A DNA stretch of 19,032 nt from JACQNR01 sp049515175. Its GTDB lineage: Bacteria; Acidobacteriota; Terriglobia; UBA7540. Location: contig JBEKUI010000061.1 in the NCBI GenBank assembly GCA_049515175.1, positions 1-19,032 on the forward strand, in the 5' to 3' direction. The position numbers and the translations under genes are program-made. Under the pieces are notes generated by a model. The model did no database searches. It had not been told where the DNA came from and was given only the letters and a program-made list of their open reading frames with translations. Positions 1-7,214 of the stretch are shown piece by piece; position 1 is the stretch's first letter; the number at the start of each line of letters is the position of its first letter.

Positions 1-38
1 AGGACGGCGGCCAGCGAAAACACAACCGTGTGTTTCAT
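1..38 (-). CDS. Start of an exported protein, cut by the window edge
   Basis: An ATG on the minus strand opens a frame that begins MKHTVVFSLAAV and runs off the left edge. The basic residue near the start followed by a hydrophobic run looks like the beginning of a Sec signal peptide. A GGGG run about nine bases upstream could be a weak ribosome binding site. Only twelve codons are visible, so no function can be given, and the call rests on the signal-like start alone. Confidence 0.4.
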   Translation of the reverse strand, partial: MKHTVVFSLAAV

Positions 39-376
39 GCTGACCCCATGGCTGGAAATGAATATGGCCGCCTTGATGGCGGCTCTATTAGCACCCAACA
101 CCCAACGCAGGCTTAGTTATATGTGACGCCCGAAAGGGCAAGCCCCAAGATAGGCAACATCAGAGTGCCCGAAGACGTTCGCGGGGTCAATCCTTGAAAA
201 TGACTAATTATCATCCTTGAATTCAGTAGGCTGCGAGATTACTGGTTGGGTGACCGGCAGACAGTCTCATGCGTAACTCACTGAGTAAATTGTGGTTGTC
301 GGGCCGCCGTGGCCGATAGAGGGGTTTTATATGCTACGCCAGCGGCCCGCAACCAGCTTGCGGCCGAGCTAGTTTC
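39..376. other. Gene-free stretch between two minus-strand genes
   Basis: No convincing reading frame is seen here. It contains a hairpin with GCCGCC and GGCGGC arms around 67-83, which lies in the presumed leader of the exported protein at the left edge, and a small GCCC-GAAA-GGGC tetraloop hairpin near 127-138. I compared it by eye with common riboswitch signatures and found no match. It also holds the region downstream of the ROK gene, but no clear U-tailed terminator is visible. Confidence 0.5.
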
Positions 377-1528
377 CTACCGGAGTCGCGCCGAGATCCT
401 TTCGGCTGCCACGGTGACGGCGGAGGCAATCGCCCCGTAGGTCTGGGCCTTGTCGCCCAGGGAACTGAGCTTGAAGGGCGGAGTGATCTCCTTCTGGATG
501 CGGCGGACCACTTTCTCGACCGTAGAGAGCATGAGGTCGGGGGCGCCTTTCGCGATGCCACCGCCGAAGACGATGAGGTCGGGATCGAGGACGGCGACGA
601 CATTGGATATGCCCACGCCGAGAATGGTGAAGGTCCGCTCCAGAACGGCGGTCGCCTGGGGATTCCCCTCGCGGTGCGCCTGAAAGACGAAATAGGCGTC
701 GCGCTCCTCGCGCAGACCCGCGTCTCCGGGCGGCGGAGCGCCCAGCGCCTTGCGGCCCGCCGCGGCGATGCCCAACCCGGCGACGTAGTTCTCGAAGTAT
801 CCCGTATCAGGAAACTCTTCTTCCCAGCGTTCCCACTCGACGTTCATGCGAAAGAGTTCGCCCGCCGAGCCCGTGCGGCCGTGCAGCAGCTTGCCGTCGA
901 CGAACACGCCCGTCCCGATGCCGGTGCCCAGCGCGACAAAGACAAAATTCTTCACGCCGCGCGCCACGCCGCTCCAGTGTTCGCCGATGGCCGCCATGTT
1001 GGCGTCGTTCTCCATGAAGATGGGGACGCGGAAGGCCTTCTCGAGCTCGCGTCCCAGGCGGATGTTCGTCCATCCCGGCAGATTGTTGGCCCAGGCGACC
1101 ATGCCTTGCTCGGTATCGACGGGGCTCGGCACGCCGACAGCAAGCGCCAGGAGCTTGCGGCGCCCCGCCTCCTTCGCCAGGCGCTGAATCTGTTCCTTCA
1201 TCTGCCGGATCATCTTCTGGGGGCCGTCTTCGGGACGGACCTTTTCCGTGGTGTCCTTGAAGATTTCGCCGCGAAAATCCGCCAGCGCGTAGTGAAGGTG
1301 GCTGCCGCCGAGATCCACTCCAACCACATAGCCGTAAGCGGGGTTGATTCCCACGCGCTTGCGGTCCTTGCTGAAGACAAGCAGTTCGCGCCGGCCGAGG
1401 GCGCGGAGCTTCCCGGCCAATGTCGGAGGGCGGAGCCCGACGTCGCGGGCGAGCGCGCTCAACGCGACTTCGCCGTCGCTCGCAATGCGCTGGAAAATTC
1501 GTTGCAGAGTCGATTCAGGTTTCACCAT
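377..1528 (-). CDS. ROK-family transcriptional regulator or sugar kinase, lacking the zinc motif
   Basis: This 383-residue protein has an N-terminal winged-helix region (about residues 8-60) followed by a ROK domain. The ATP phosphate loop reads VDLGGSHLHYAL (71-82), the ENDAN motif places the catalytic-type Asp at 175, and a glycine-rich GTGIGTG follows at 201-207. ROK proteins are either sugar-responsive repressors such as NagC and XylR or sugar kinases; the fused DNA-binding part favours a regulator. The usual GEIGH step reads GELFR here, and the cysteine-rich zinc motif is replaced by FPDTGYFENYVAG with no cysteine, so the structural zinc is probably absent. Start ATG is followed by GTG; the ribosome site is weak (GGAA). 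An 8-bp repeat array lies immediately upstream and could be its operator. The sugar ligand is unknown. Confidence 0.88.
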   Translation of the reverse strand: MVKPESTLQRIFQRIASDGEVALSALARDVGLRPPTLAGKLRALGRRELLVFSKDRKRVGINPAYGYVVGVDLGGSHLHYALADFRGEIFKDTTEKVRPEDGPQKMIRQMKEQIQRLAKEAGRRKLLALAVGVPSPVDTEQGMVAWANNLPGWTNIRLGRELEKAFRVPIFMENDANMAAIGEHWSGVARGVKNFVFVALGTGIGTGVFVDGKLLHGRTGSAGELFRMNVEWERWEEEFPDTGYFENYVAGLGIAAAGRKALGAPPPGDAGLREERDAYFVFQAHREGNPQATAVLERTFTILGVGISNVVAVLDPDLIVFGGGIAKGAPDLMLSTVEKVVRRIQKEITPPFKLSSLGDKAQTYGAIASAVTVAAERISARLR

Positions 1529-1542
1529 GGCGTTTTCCGGAA

Positions 1543-1578
1543 TGATTTATTGAATCATTGTTTCATTGACTCATTGAA
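1543..1578 (-). promoter_or_regulatory. 8-bp tandem repeat array before the ROK gene (putative operator)
   Basis: On the minus strand the unit CAATGAnn is repeated about four times in exact 8-bp phase, the last unit reading CAATAA. The near end overlaps an inverted repeat with arms AATGATT and AATCATT separated by 5 bp (1541-1559). The array ends about 15 bases before the ROK start codon, so it falls in the expected promoter and leader region. Repressors of the ROK type usually bind AT-rich inverted repeats at their own promoters, so autoregulation is a reasonable inference, but no binding site is proven. Confidence 0.45.
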
Positions 1579-1622
1579 GTGTCGGCGCACGCGTGCAGTC
1601 AAAGGTAAAGCCCCGCAATGAA

Positions 1623-2135
1623 TCAATGGACCAATCCTTTCAGGTCCGCGTAGGATTTTCCCACAATATCGGAATGTTTGATGGCGAAGAGTTTCTGGAA
1701 TTTGAGCGCCTGGCGGCGGGCCTGGGCCAGGTTCCCATCCCGGGCCAGCGCTTCCACCTCCACATACTTGCCCAGACCGCGCACGCGGTCGAGGTGAATC
1801 TTCACGTTCCCGACGAAGTAGATTTCGCGGTGCTTGTCGACCACCACGCGTACGCCGAAGGCCTTCGTCAAGACCGCCTTCATGCCGTTCCGCCGCGCCA
1901 GCAGCGCCATTTCGATCTTGGCGCGGCGGGCGCGCGCCGCGTTCGAGCGGTTGTAGAAGATCAGGGCATTCTCGATCTTGCCCTCGCGTAGCTTCAGCCT
2001 TCCCTGCGCGACTTTGAAGTAGGTGTCGACCTGGTGGTCCCGGCCGACGTAACGGGCCCGCAGCCGCTTGAGGGCGGCGCGCACCGCGGCTTCGTCCCTC
2101 AGGCGGGCTTTGAATTCAAAGTTGAGGCGTTTCAT
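1623..2135 (-). CDS. CYTH-domain protein (class IV adenylate cyclase / triphosphatase type)
   Basis: A protein of about 170 residues covers one CYTH domain. It starts MKRLNFEFKARL, matching the N-terminal acidic/Lys signature seen in the CyaB-type branch (NxExKARL). It then shows DTYFKVAQGRLKLREG and, near the end, VKIHLDRVRGLGKYVEVEA, a typical CYTH strand that binds the triphosphate and metal. CYTH enzymes act in the cytoplasm on triphosphate substrates (thiamine triphosphate, inorganic triphosphate or ATP to cAMP); the sequence does not tell which. The frame extends upstream to a TTG at 2183, but ATG at 2135 fits the family start and is preferred. It is divergent from the aldo/keto reductase and shares a 164-bp intergenic region with it. 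Confidence 0.85.
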   Translation of the reverse strand: MKRLNFEFKARLRDEAAVRAALKRLRARYVGRDHQVDTYFKVAQGRLKLREGKIENALIFYNRSNAARARRAKIEMALLARRNGMKAVLTKAFGVRVVVDKHREIYFVGNVKIHLDRVRGLGKYVEVEALARDGNLAQARRQALKFQKLFAIKHSDIVGKSYADLKGLVH

Positions 2136-2299
2136 GCGCTCGACTCTTTCGCTGGCAGAAAGCTCTGTCCTGGGACGGCGCAAAGCCTACACCATTTTCG
2201 CCGGCCACGCACGCCCAAGATTTTCGGTTTAGCGAGCCTGCAATTGCAATCAGGAGGCGCAACTGCGACAATCGCCCCATCTTCTCAGGAGGTGGAAAC

Positions 2300-3256
2300 A
2301 TGAGCGGGGATGGACTCAATCGCCGGGGGTTTCTGAAGACCGCGGCGGCGACGGCGGCCACGGCGGCGCTCGCCGAGCTGGGGGGCGACGTGGCGCGCGC
2401 CGCGGAGCTCGCGGGACCGATCCCGATGCGCACACTGGGGCGCACGGGTTTGAAAGTGACGATGATGGGCCTGGGCGGCTATCACGCCGGCGATCCCGAC
2501 AAGGAAGAGGATTCCATCGCGGTCATTCACCGCGCCCTCGATCTGGGCATCAACTTCTTTGACAACGCCGATTGCTATCAGACGGGCCGGGCGGAAGAGC
2601 GCATGGGCAAGGCGCTGGAGGGCCGTCGCAAAGACATCTATCTGATGACCAAGGTGGACCAGCGCGACGCCCAGGGCTCGCGCCTGACGCTCGAGCAGAG
2701 CCTCCGCCGCTTGCGCACCGATTATCTTGACCTCTGGCAGTTCCACGCCGTCATGAAGAAGGAAGACCTCGACCAGATTTTCGGCCCCGGCGGCGCGATG
2801 GAGACGGCGCAGAAGGCGAAGCAGGAAGGCAAGATTCGCTTTATCGGTGTCACCGGGCATTTCGATCCGGAAGTCCATCTGGCGTTTATCAAGCACTACG
2901 ACTTCGACACCGTGCAGATGCCCATCAACGTCGTCGACCCGCACTTCAAGAGCTTCCGCAAGACAGTGGTCGACGAGGCGGTCAAACGCAACATCGGCGT
3001 CATCGCGATGAAGACGCTCAGCTTCGGAAACATTGTTTCGATGGGCGTGGCGAAGGTTGCGGAAGCGCTCCCCTGGGTCTGGAGCCAACCCATCAGTGTG
3101 CTTGTCTCGGGCTGCGATACCCTGGAGCGGCTCAACTACAACGTCTATCTTGCCAAGACGTTCAAGCCCATGCCGGAGGCCGAACAGGCGGCGCTGCTCG
3201 AACGCACCAGGCCCTTCGCCGGCACCGGCGTCGAGCACCATAAGCAACCGGCGTGA
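2300..3256 (+). CDS. Tat-exported aldo/keto reductase
   Basis: This 318-residue protein begins with a twin-arginine signal (NRRGFLKT, residues 7-14, then an Ala-rich hydrophobic stretch), suggesting export as a folded, possibly cofactor-loaded protein. The mature part starts with MRTLGRTGLKV, a common aldo/keto reductase opening. The catalytic tetrad is visible as Asp88, Tyr93, Lys118 and His149 (FFDNADCYQ, LMTKVD, WQFHA). Such enzymes reduce carbonyls with NAD(P)H; an exported version may act on sugars or sugar-derived compounds, but the substrate cannot be read from the sequence. A strong ribosome site (AGGAGG, 6 bases before ATG) fixes the start. A hairpin with a U-tract follows the stop, so it is probably monocistronic. 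Confidence 0.9.
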   Translation: MSGDGLNRRGFLKTAAATAATAALAELGGDVARAAELAGPIPMRTLGRTGLKVTMMGLGGYHAGDPDKEEDSIAVIHRALDLGINFFDNADCYQTGRAEERMGKALEGRRKDIYLMTKVDQRDAQGSRLTLEQSLRRLRTDYLDLWQFHAVMKKEDLDQIFGPGGAMETAQKAKQEGKIRFIGVTGHFDPEVHLAFIKHYDFDTVQMPINVVDPHFKSFRKTVVDEAVKRNIGVIAMKTLSFGNIVSMGVAKVAEALPWVWSQPISVLVSGCDTLERLNYNVYLAKTFKPMPEAEQAALLERTRPFAGTGVEHHKQPA

Positions 3257-3275
3257 AGCCCGGATTGCGCTGTAG

Positions 3276-3301
3276 CGCCGGTCCTTGACCGGCGATTTTT
3301 T
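3276..3301 (+). terminator. Rho-independent terminator after the aldo/keto reductase, also a repeat copy
   Basis: A perfect 8-bp stem (CGCCGGTC / GACCGGCG) with a CTT loop is followed by ATTTTTT, 20 bases after the stop codon. The same TGTAGCGCCGGTC...GACCGGCGA unit occurs again at 16124-16148, so the terminator is also a member of an interspersed repeat family. Confidence 0.75.
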
Positions 3302-3314
3302 GAATCAGGCAGTT

Positions 3315-3333
3315 CGCCGCTCCTGGAGCGGCG
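3315..3333. repeat. Short perfect palindrome before endonuclease V
   Basis: Arms CGCCGCTCC and GGAGCGGCG pair perfectly around a single T. It follows the terminator closely and ends 13 bases before the endonuclease V start, so it could fold in that transcript's leader or belong to the family of GC-rich interspersed hairpins in this genome. Confidence 0.5.
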
Positions 3334-3346
3334 CTTCTGTGCGCCC

Positions 3347-4054
3347 ATGAAACCCCGCATCAAACCCCGCTGGAACCTCGCGCCGCGCGCGGCGGTGCGC
3401 GAGCAGGAGCGCCTGCGCGAGCGAGTGATTCTGACAGACCAGTTCGGCCCGATTCGTTACATTGCGGGGGCGGACCTGGCATTCGATCCTGCCACGAACG
3501 TGGCCGTGGCGGGCGTGATCGTCTATCGCTTCCCGGAACTCGTCGAGGTCGAGCGGCGCCGGGCGCGGCGCAAGCTGCGCTTCCCCTACGTCCCCGGGCT
3601 GCTTTCGTTTCGCGAAGGGCCCGCGTTGCTCGCGGCCTTCGCGCGGTTGCGGACCGAACCCGACCTGATTCTGATTGACGGCCACGGGCGCGCTCATCCG
3701 CGCCTCTTCGGCATCGCCTCACACATCGGAGTGCTGCTCGACAAGCCCACGATCGGCTGCGCCAAGTCGCTCCTGGTCGGGGAGCACCAGGAGCCCGGAA
3801 GGAAAGCCGGCTCGACGGCGTCCCTGTGGTTCAAAGGCGAACGAGTGGGCGAAGTCCTGCGCACGCGCGACGGTGTGAAGCCAATTTATGTGACGACCGG
3901 CCACCGCGTCGCGCTCGATTCGGCCGTCGAGCTCGTAAAGCGCTGCGTGGACGGATTTCGCATTCCCAAGCCCACGCGCGAAGCGGATCACTACGTGCGC
4001 GACCTCCGACGGTCTTACCAGGAACAGCAAATCCAAAGGCAAAAATCAAAATAG
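3347..4054 (+). CDS. nfi: Endonuclease V (deoxyinosine 3' endonuclease)
   Basis: This 235-residue protein spans the whole endonuclease V domain. The family motifs are all present: GADLAF with metal ligand Asp43, YVPGLLSFRE with Tyr81 (wedge residue) and Glu90, and DGHGRAHPRLFGIASHIG with Asp111 and downstream His; Lys140 follows in IGCAKSLL. The enzyme nicks DNA (and in some organisms RNA) one phosphate 3' to deoxyinosine, starting repair of deaminated adenine in the cytoplasm. The C-terminal tail (about residues 222-235) is charged and glutamine-rich. No good ribosome site precedes the ATG, but the W...A...Q..L...V opening just after it is typical of the family. It is followed by pyrR after 82 bases. 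Confidence 0.94.
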   Translation: MKPRIKPRWNLAPRAAVREQERLRERVILTDQFGPIRYIAGADLAFDPATNVAVAGVIVYRFPELVEVERRRARRKLRFPYVPGLLSFREGPALLAAFARLRTEPDLILIDGHGRAHPRLFGIASHIGVLLDKPTIGCAKSLLVGEHQEPGRKAGSTASLWFKGERVGEVLRTRDGVKPIYVTTGHRVALDSAVELVKRCVDGFRIPKPTREADHYVRDLRRSYQEQQIQRQKSK

Positions 4055-4120
4055 CGGCGGCATCGGATCTCCGCTGTCCCCCTGTCAGCGGCGCGAACAT
4101 CGGGCGCTCCCCGGCCGCGA

Positions 4121-4136
4121 ATGCTATAATCCCGCC
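4121..4136 (+). promoter_or_regulatory. Extended -10 promoter directly abutting pyrR
   Basis: The sequence TGCTATAAT (4122-4130) is an extended -10 element with a consensus TATAAT hexamer, and it ends six bases before the pyrR ATG. No -35 hexamer is visible at the usual distance, which is normal for extended -10 promoters. Transcription would start at or within a base or two of the ATG, giving a leaderless mRNA. Confidence 0.5.
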
Positions 4137-4709
4137 ATGAAGGGTTCCAAGGAGGCGGGTTCCGCCGGGGCTTCCGCACGCGAAAAGGCGCAGTTGATGT
4201 CGGCTTCCGAGATCGACCGCACGATCATGCGCCTGGCGCACGAGATCGTCGAGCGCAACAACGGCGCGAAGCAGCTTGTCCTGGTGGGGGTGCGGCGGCG
4301 CGGTTCGCCGCTGGCCGAGCGCCTGGCGCAGAAAATTGCCGACATCGAAAAGATCAAGCCTCCGGTCGGCTCCATTGATATCACCTTCCATCGCGACGAC
4401 CTGAGCAAGGAAGCCATGGAAGCGCGGGTCGAGCAGTCCTACATTCCCTTCAGTATTGAGGACCAGACCGTGGTGCTCGTCGACGACGTGCTTTACACCG
4501 GCCGTTCGACGCGCGCCGCGCTCGACGCCCTCGTCGATCACGGCCGTCCGCGCCGCGTGGAGCTCTGCGTTCTCCTCGACCGCGGCCACCGCGAGCTTCC
4601 CATCCAGGCGACCTACGTCGGCCGCATCGTGCAGACGTCCGCCAGCGAAAGCGTTCAAGTTTACCTCCGCGAGGTGGACAACGAAGACCGCGTCGTCCTC
4701 TGCGAATAG
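4137..4709 (+). CDS. pyrR: PyrR, pyrimidine operon regulator / uracil phosphoribosyltransferase
   Basis: This 190-residue protein is a type I phosphoribosyltransferase. The PRPP loop reads VVLVDDVLYTGRSTRAAL (112-128), and the PyrR-specific parts RLAHEIVERN (32-41), GHRELPI (150-156) and VGRIVQTSASESVQV (161-175) are all present. PyrR binds pyr mRNA to control attenuation in Gram-positive bacteria and can make UMP from uracil and PRPP. No pyr genes adjoin it here, so salvage or a regulatory role in trans are both possible. The N-terminus is about 15 residues longer than usual; a later Met21 is unlikely to be the start because homology begins at about Lys17. The promoter abuts the ATG, which suggests a leaderless message. 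Confidence 0.93.
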   Translation: MKGSKEAGSAGASAREKAQLMSASEIDRTIMRLAHEIVERNNGAKQLVLVGVRRRGSPLAERLAQKIADIEKIKPPVGSIDITFHRDDLSKEAMEARVEQSYIPFSIEDQTVVLVDDVLYTGRSTRAALDALVDHGRPRRVELCVLLDRGHRELPIQATYVGRIVQTSASESVQVYLREVDNEDRVVLCE

Positions 4710-4748
4710 GTTCAAGCCAACCGGCGGGCGCCGGGAAAAGGAGAAAAC

Positions 4749-5504
4749 ATGTTTAACAATCCGCGTCGAACCGTGATGGTTGTTCTCGCGCTTGTGGTCG
4801 TGCTGTTTCCCTCGGGCCTCATGGCCGGAGCCTCTGACCATGCCAAACGCTCGCTCCACCAGCTCCTGCTGGGCAAAGATGTCAAGTCCCTGACCCAACT
4901 TCCCGCCACCAAGGAAGGCGTGGATGTTTATTACATGCCCCCGGCGGAAAAGGACTGGGACCAGCGCGGCCTGAACTTGAAGCACCTTACCAAGTGGCTC
5001 AAGGAACGCGGGGTGGGAGTGGAATCGAACGAGGTCGTGACCATCACCGACATCAACATCCACGGTGACATGGTGGAGGTGCACCTGGGCGGCGGAGGCA
5101 TGGGCCGCCGGGGTAGCAAACACGCCCAGGGAACCTCTCCCGGATTCCAGCGCGCCGGCGGTTCACGCATCAACTTCCGCTACAAGCGGGACATCACGGA
5201 TGCCGACCTTCAGGCCACCGCGTTCCTCGACTTCATGGGACGGCTCCTTGATGTCAGCGAGATTCGGGAAGAGGCCGCCCGCCGCGACCTGCCCCCGGAA
5301 GTTCGCCGCGCTGTGGAATCGAAGAATGTCGTTGAAGGAATGACATACCAGATGGTGCAGCTCAGTTGGGGCGAGCCCGAACAGAAGAAGATTAACGAAA
5401 GCGGCGAGGGTAAGCTCTTTGAGACGTGGTTCTACATGAAGGACGGCCACCGCGTGGTAGTGGACTTCCTGAACGGCAACGTGGTCAAGGTTCAGACGTT
5501 CTAG
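4749..5504 (+). CDS. Exported protein of unknown function with a BamE/SmpA-like C-terminal segment
   Basis: This 251-residue protein has a basic start and hydrophobic core ending near LMAGA (about residues 1-27), a typical Sec signal peptide without a lipobox cysteine, so it is probably periplasmic. The middle holds a glycine-rich stretch (GGGGMGRRG, about 113-121) in a charged region. The last 55 residues begin GMTYQMVQLSWGEPEQ and end with strands FETWFYMKDGHRVVVDFLNGNVVKVQTF; this layout resembles the small SmpA/OmlA (BamE) fold, in which a GM...V...G.P turn precedes two or three strands. That resemblance is by eye only. A GGAG site lies 6-7 bases before the ATG, and the gene follows pyrR after 39 bases, so they may be co-transcribed. 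Confidence 0.8.
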   Translation: MFNNPRRTVMVVLALVVVLFPSGLMAGASDHAKRSLHQLLLGKDVKSLTQLPATKEGVDVYYMPPAEKDWDQRGLNLKHLTKWLKERGVGVESNEVVTITDINIHGDMVEVHLGGGGMGRRGSKHAQGTSPGFQRAGGSRINFRYKRDITDADLQATAFLDFMGRLLDVSEIREEAARRDLPPEVRRAVESKNVVEGMTYQMVQLSWGEPEQKKINESGEGKLFETWFYMKDGHRVVVDFLNGNVVKVQTF

Positions 5505-5541
5505 CGTCGCGGTACGCAATAGGATCAAACACGACGAGATG

Positions 5542-5562
5542 GGCTGAAGCGCCGCTACAGCC
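5542..5562. repeat. Interspersed hairpin repeat
   Basis: Arms GGCTG and CAGCC enclose a second stem AGCG/CGCT with one A-A mismatch between them. It lies 38 bases after the stop of the exported protein and has no T-run, so it is more like one of the scattered GC-rich hairpins than a terminator. Confidence 0.5.
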
Positions 5563-5633
5563 TAGAGAATAGCGCTGGCTTTACGCTGCCAGTTTAACAT
5601 CGCCATCGCGAGATCGGTTCTTGCAGGGCTTGT

Positions 5634-5655
5634 GGCGATACGAAGTCGCCCCTAC
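5634..5655. repeat. Interspersed GTAGGGGCGA-type palindromic repeat
   Basis: The sequence GGCGA-tacgaag-TCGCC followed by CCTAC, read on the minus strand, begins GTAGGGGCGA and has a palindromic core. The same outer sequence occurs twice in inverted orientation at 16189-16250. It lies in the short leader region of the DUF711 gene. Confidence 0.55.
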
Positions 5656-5680
5656 TCTTACATCACCTCCGAGGTCAACC

Positions 5681-6973
5681 GTGATTCCTGTTTTTCACTG
5701 GCCGGGCTTCTACGCCTGGCGATTTCTGGGGCGTCGGCTGAAATCTGTGCTGGGCTGCGGGTTGCTTCTCCTGGCGTTCGCCGGAGGGGCTGCGGCTGGA
5801 GCGGAAGCCGAGCAGAAGCCCAAGGTGCGGGCGGTGACGGCGTTCATTGCGCTCGACCGCCAGCACTATCAGAACCAGATCAGCGAAACGATGCAGGTGC
5901 TGCGCCGCGCCAAGGCAGAGTTTGAGAAGGCGGGCTACGACGTCGAATCTCTCCGCATCACCACGCAACCGTTTCCCGAATACATTCGCGGACTGAGCCG
6001 CGAAGAGGCGCTCGACTTTTTCCGCGCCTACGACGCGCTGGCGGCGAAGGAATCTTTCGAGCCCAACCTGGGCCCCGCCGTCATGCACGACAGCGACGAT
6101 GCGGCGCGGCTCGAACTGTTGGGCCAGATCCTCGCGTCCACGAAACTGGCCGCGAGCGCCATCGTCGCCGACGAGGACGGGATCCACTGGAACAGTATCC
6201 GAGCGACCGCCAAAATGCTCAAAGACGTCGCCGAGCACAGCCCGCACAGTCAGGGCAATTTCCAGTTTGCGGCGACTGCGATGCTTAAACCTTACACGCC
6301 GTTCTTTCCCGGCTCGTATCACACCGGGCCGGGCCGCAAGTTTGCCATCGCCCTGGAAGGAGCGAACGTCGTCGAGGAGGCTTTTCGGGAACATCGCGGC
6401 GACGCCCCGGCCGCTGGCGCAGCGCTCGAACGCGCTCTGGGCAGCCACGCCACCGCCATCGAGCAGGCCGCCCGGCGGGTGGAGAAAGAGAGCGGCTGGG
6501 AATACATGGGGATCGATCCCACACCCGCCCCGTTGCGCGAAGTTTCCATCGCCGCCGCCATCGAAGCCTTCACCGGCGCTCCCTTCGGTTCCAGCGGCAC
6601 ATTGACCGCCGCTGCCATCATCACCGCGGCGGTGCGAGCCGTGCCGGTCAAGCACATCGGCTATTCCGGTCTGATGGTCCCGGTGCTGGAGGATAATCTC
6701 CTGGCGCGGCGCTGGAGCGAAGGCAAGTACAACATCGATTCGGCGCTGGCTTATTCGGCGGTGTGCGGCACGGGACTCGACACCATTCCGCTGCCCGGCG
6801 ACGTGACGGAGGATCAACTCGCGCGCATTCTCGGCGACATGGCTTCGCTGGCTTACAAGTGGGGTAAGCCGCTGAGCGCCCGCCTGCTGCCGGTTCGCGG
6901 CAAGAAGGCAGGCGAGCGGACGGAGTTCGACGACCCCTTCCTGGAGAATGCGCTCATTCAGCCGCTGCCCTGA
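5681..6973 (+). CDS. DUF711 family protein with an apparent signal peptide
   Basis: The protein of about 430 residues matches the DUF711 (UPF0210-like) family along its length. Recognisable parts are VRAVTAFIALD near the mature start, GNFQFAATAMLKPYTPFFPGSYH in the middle, and SGTLTAAAIITAAVRAV followed by GYSGLMVPVLED and a late CGTGLDTIPLPGD. The function of the family is not established. Unlike ordinary cytoplasmic members, this one starts with basic residues and a hydrophobic run (GCGLLLLAFAGGAAAGA), suggesting secretion. The frame opens at a TTG at 5621, but GTG at 5681 has GAGGT five bases upstream and is preferred. Neighbouring transcription units give no clear functional context. Confidence 0.85.
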   Translation: MIPVFHWPGFYAWRFLGRRLKSVLGCGLLLLAFAGGAAAGAEAEQKPKVRAVTAFIALDRQHYQNQISETMQVLRRAKAEFEKAGYDVESLRITTQPFPEYIRGLSREEALDFFRAYDALAAKESFEPNLGPAVMHDSDDAARLELLGQILASTKLAASAIVADEDGIHWNSIRATAKMLKDVAEHSPHSQGNFQFAATAMLKPYTPFFPGSYHTGPGRKFAIALEGANVVEEAFREHRGDAPAAGAALERALGSHATAIEQAARRVEKESGWEYMGIDPTPAPLREVSIAAAIEAFTGAPFGSSGTLTAAAIITAAVRAVPVKHIGYSGLMVPVLEDNLLARRWSEGKYNIDSALAYSAVCGTGLDTIPLPGDVTEDQLARILGDMASLAYKWGKPLSARLLPVRGKKAGERTEFDDPFLENALIQPLP

Positions 6974-7066
6974 AGAGGTCTTGATCGGACATCGGGTGCA
7001 GGCGCTGGGCGTCGCGCGCGGGTGGATTGCTTCCGCGTCCCCTTTTCATTCAAACTGGGCAGGCCG

Positions 7067-7177
7067 ATGCGGGAAAAGTACTACACGCTCGCGATTCTGC
7101 TGGGAGCCGGGGGCGTGCGGCGGCTGGTGCCGGTCAAGGTGCTGACGACCTCGGGAAGGCACGTCATTCAGCGCTAG
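7067..7177 (+). CDS. Possible 36-residue small protein
   Basis: A short frame begins MREKYYTLAILLGAGGVRR and ends SGRHVIQR before a TAG. It lies in the same reading frame as DUF711, 93 bases after its stop, and the frame between has no other stop. There is no clear ribosome site. It could be a small protein, the worn 3' end of a former gene, or chance. I do not recognise it. Confidence 0.22.
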   Translation: MREKYYTLAILLGAGGVRRLVPVKVLTTSGRHVIQR

Positions 7178-7214
7178 GCTGCCGGGCAGGGAAAAAGCGC
7201 CGTGGAAGTTCTGC

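Noticed and set aside
39..376. Riboswitch or structured RNA before the left-edge gene
   Set aside because: Small hairpins are present, but no consensus of a riboswitch class I know could be matched.
674..1621. Long plus-strand frame opposite the ROK gene
   Set aside because: It is the mirror of a well-supported gene in high-GC DNA, with no domain or ribosome site.
4197..4709. Later pyrR start at Met21
   Set aside because: Family similarity already begins around Lys17, and the promoter position fits the first ATG.
3831..5123. 430-codon minus-strand frame across endonuclease V, pyrR and the exported protein
   Set aside because: It covers three well-supported genes on the other strand and has no recognisable domain.
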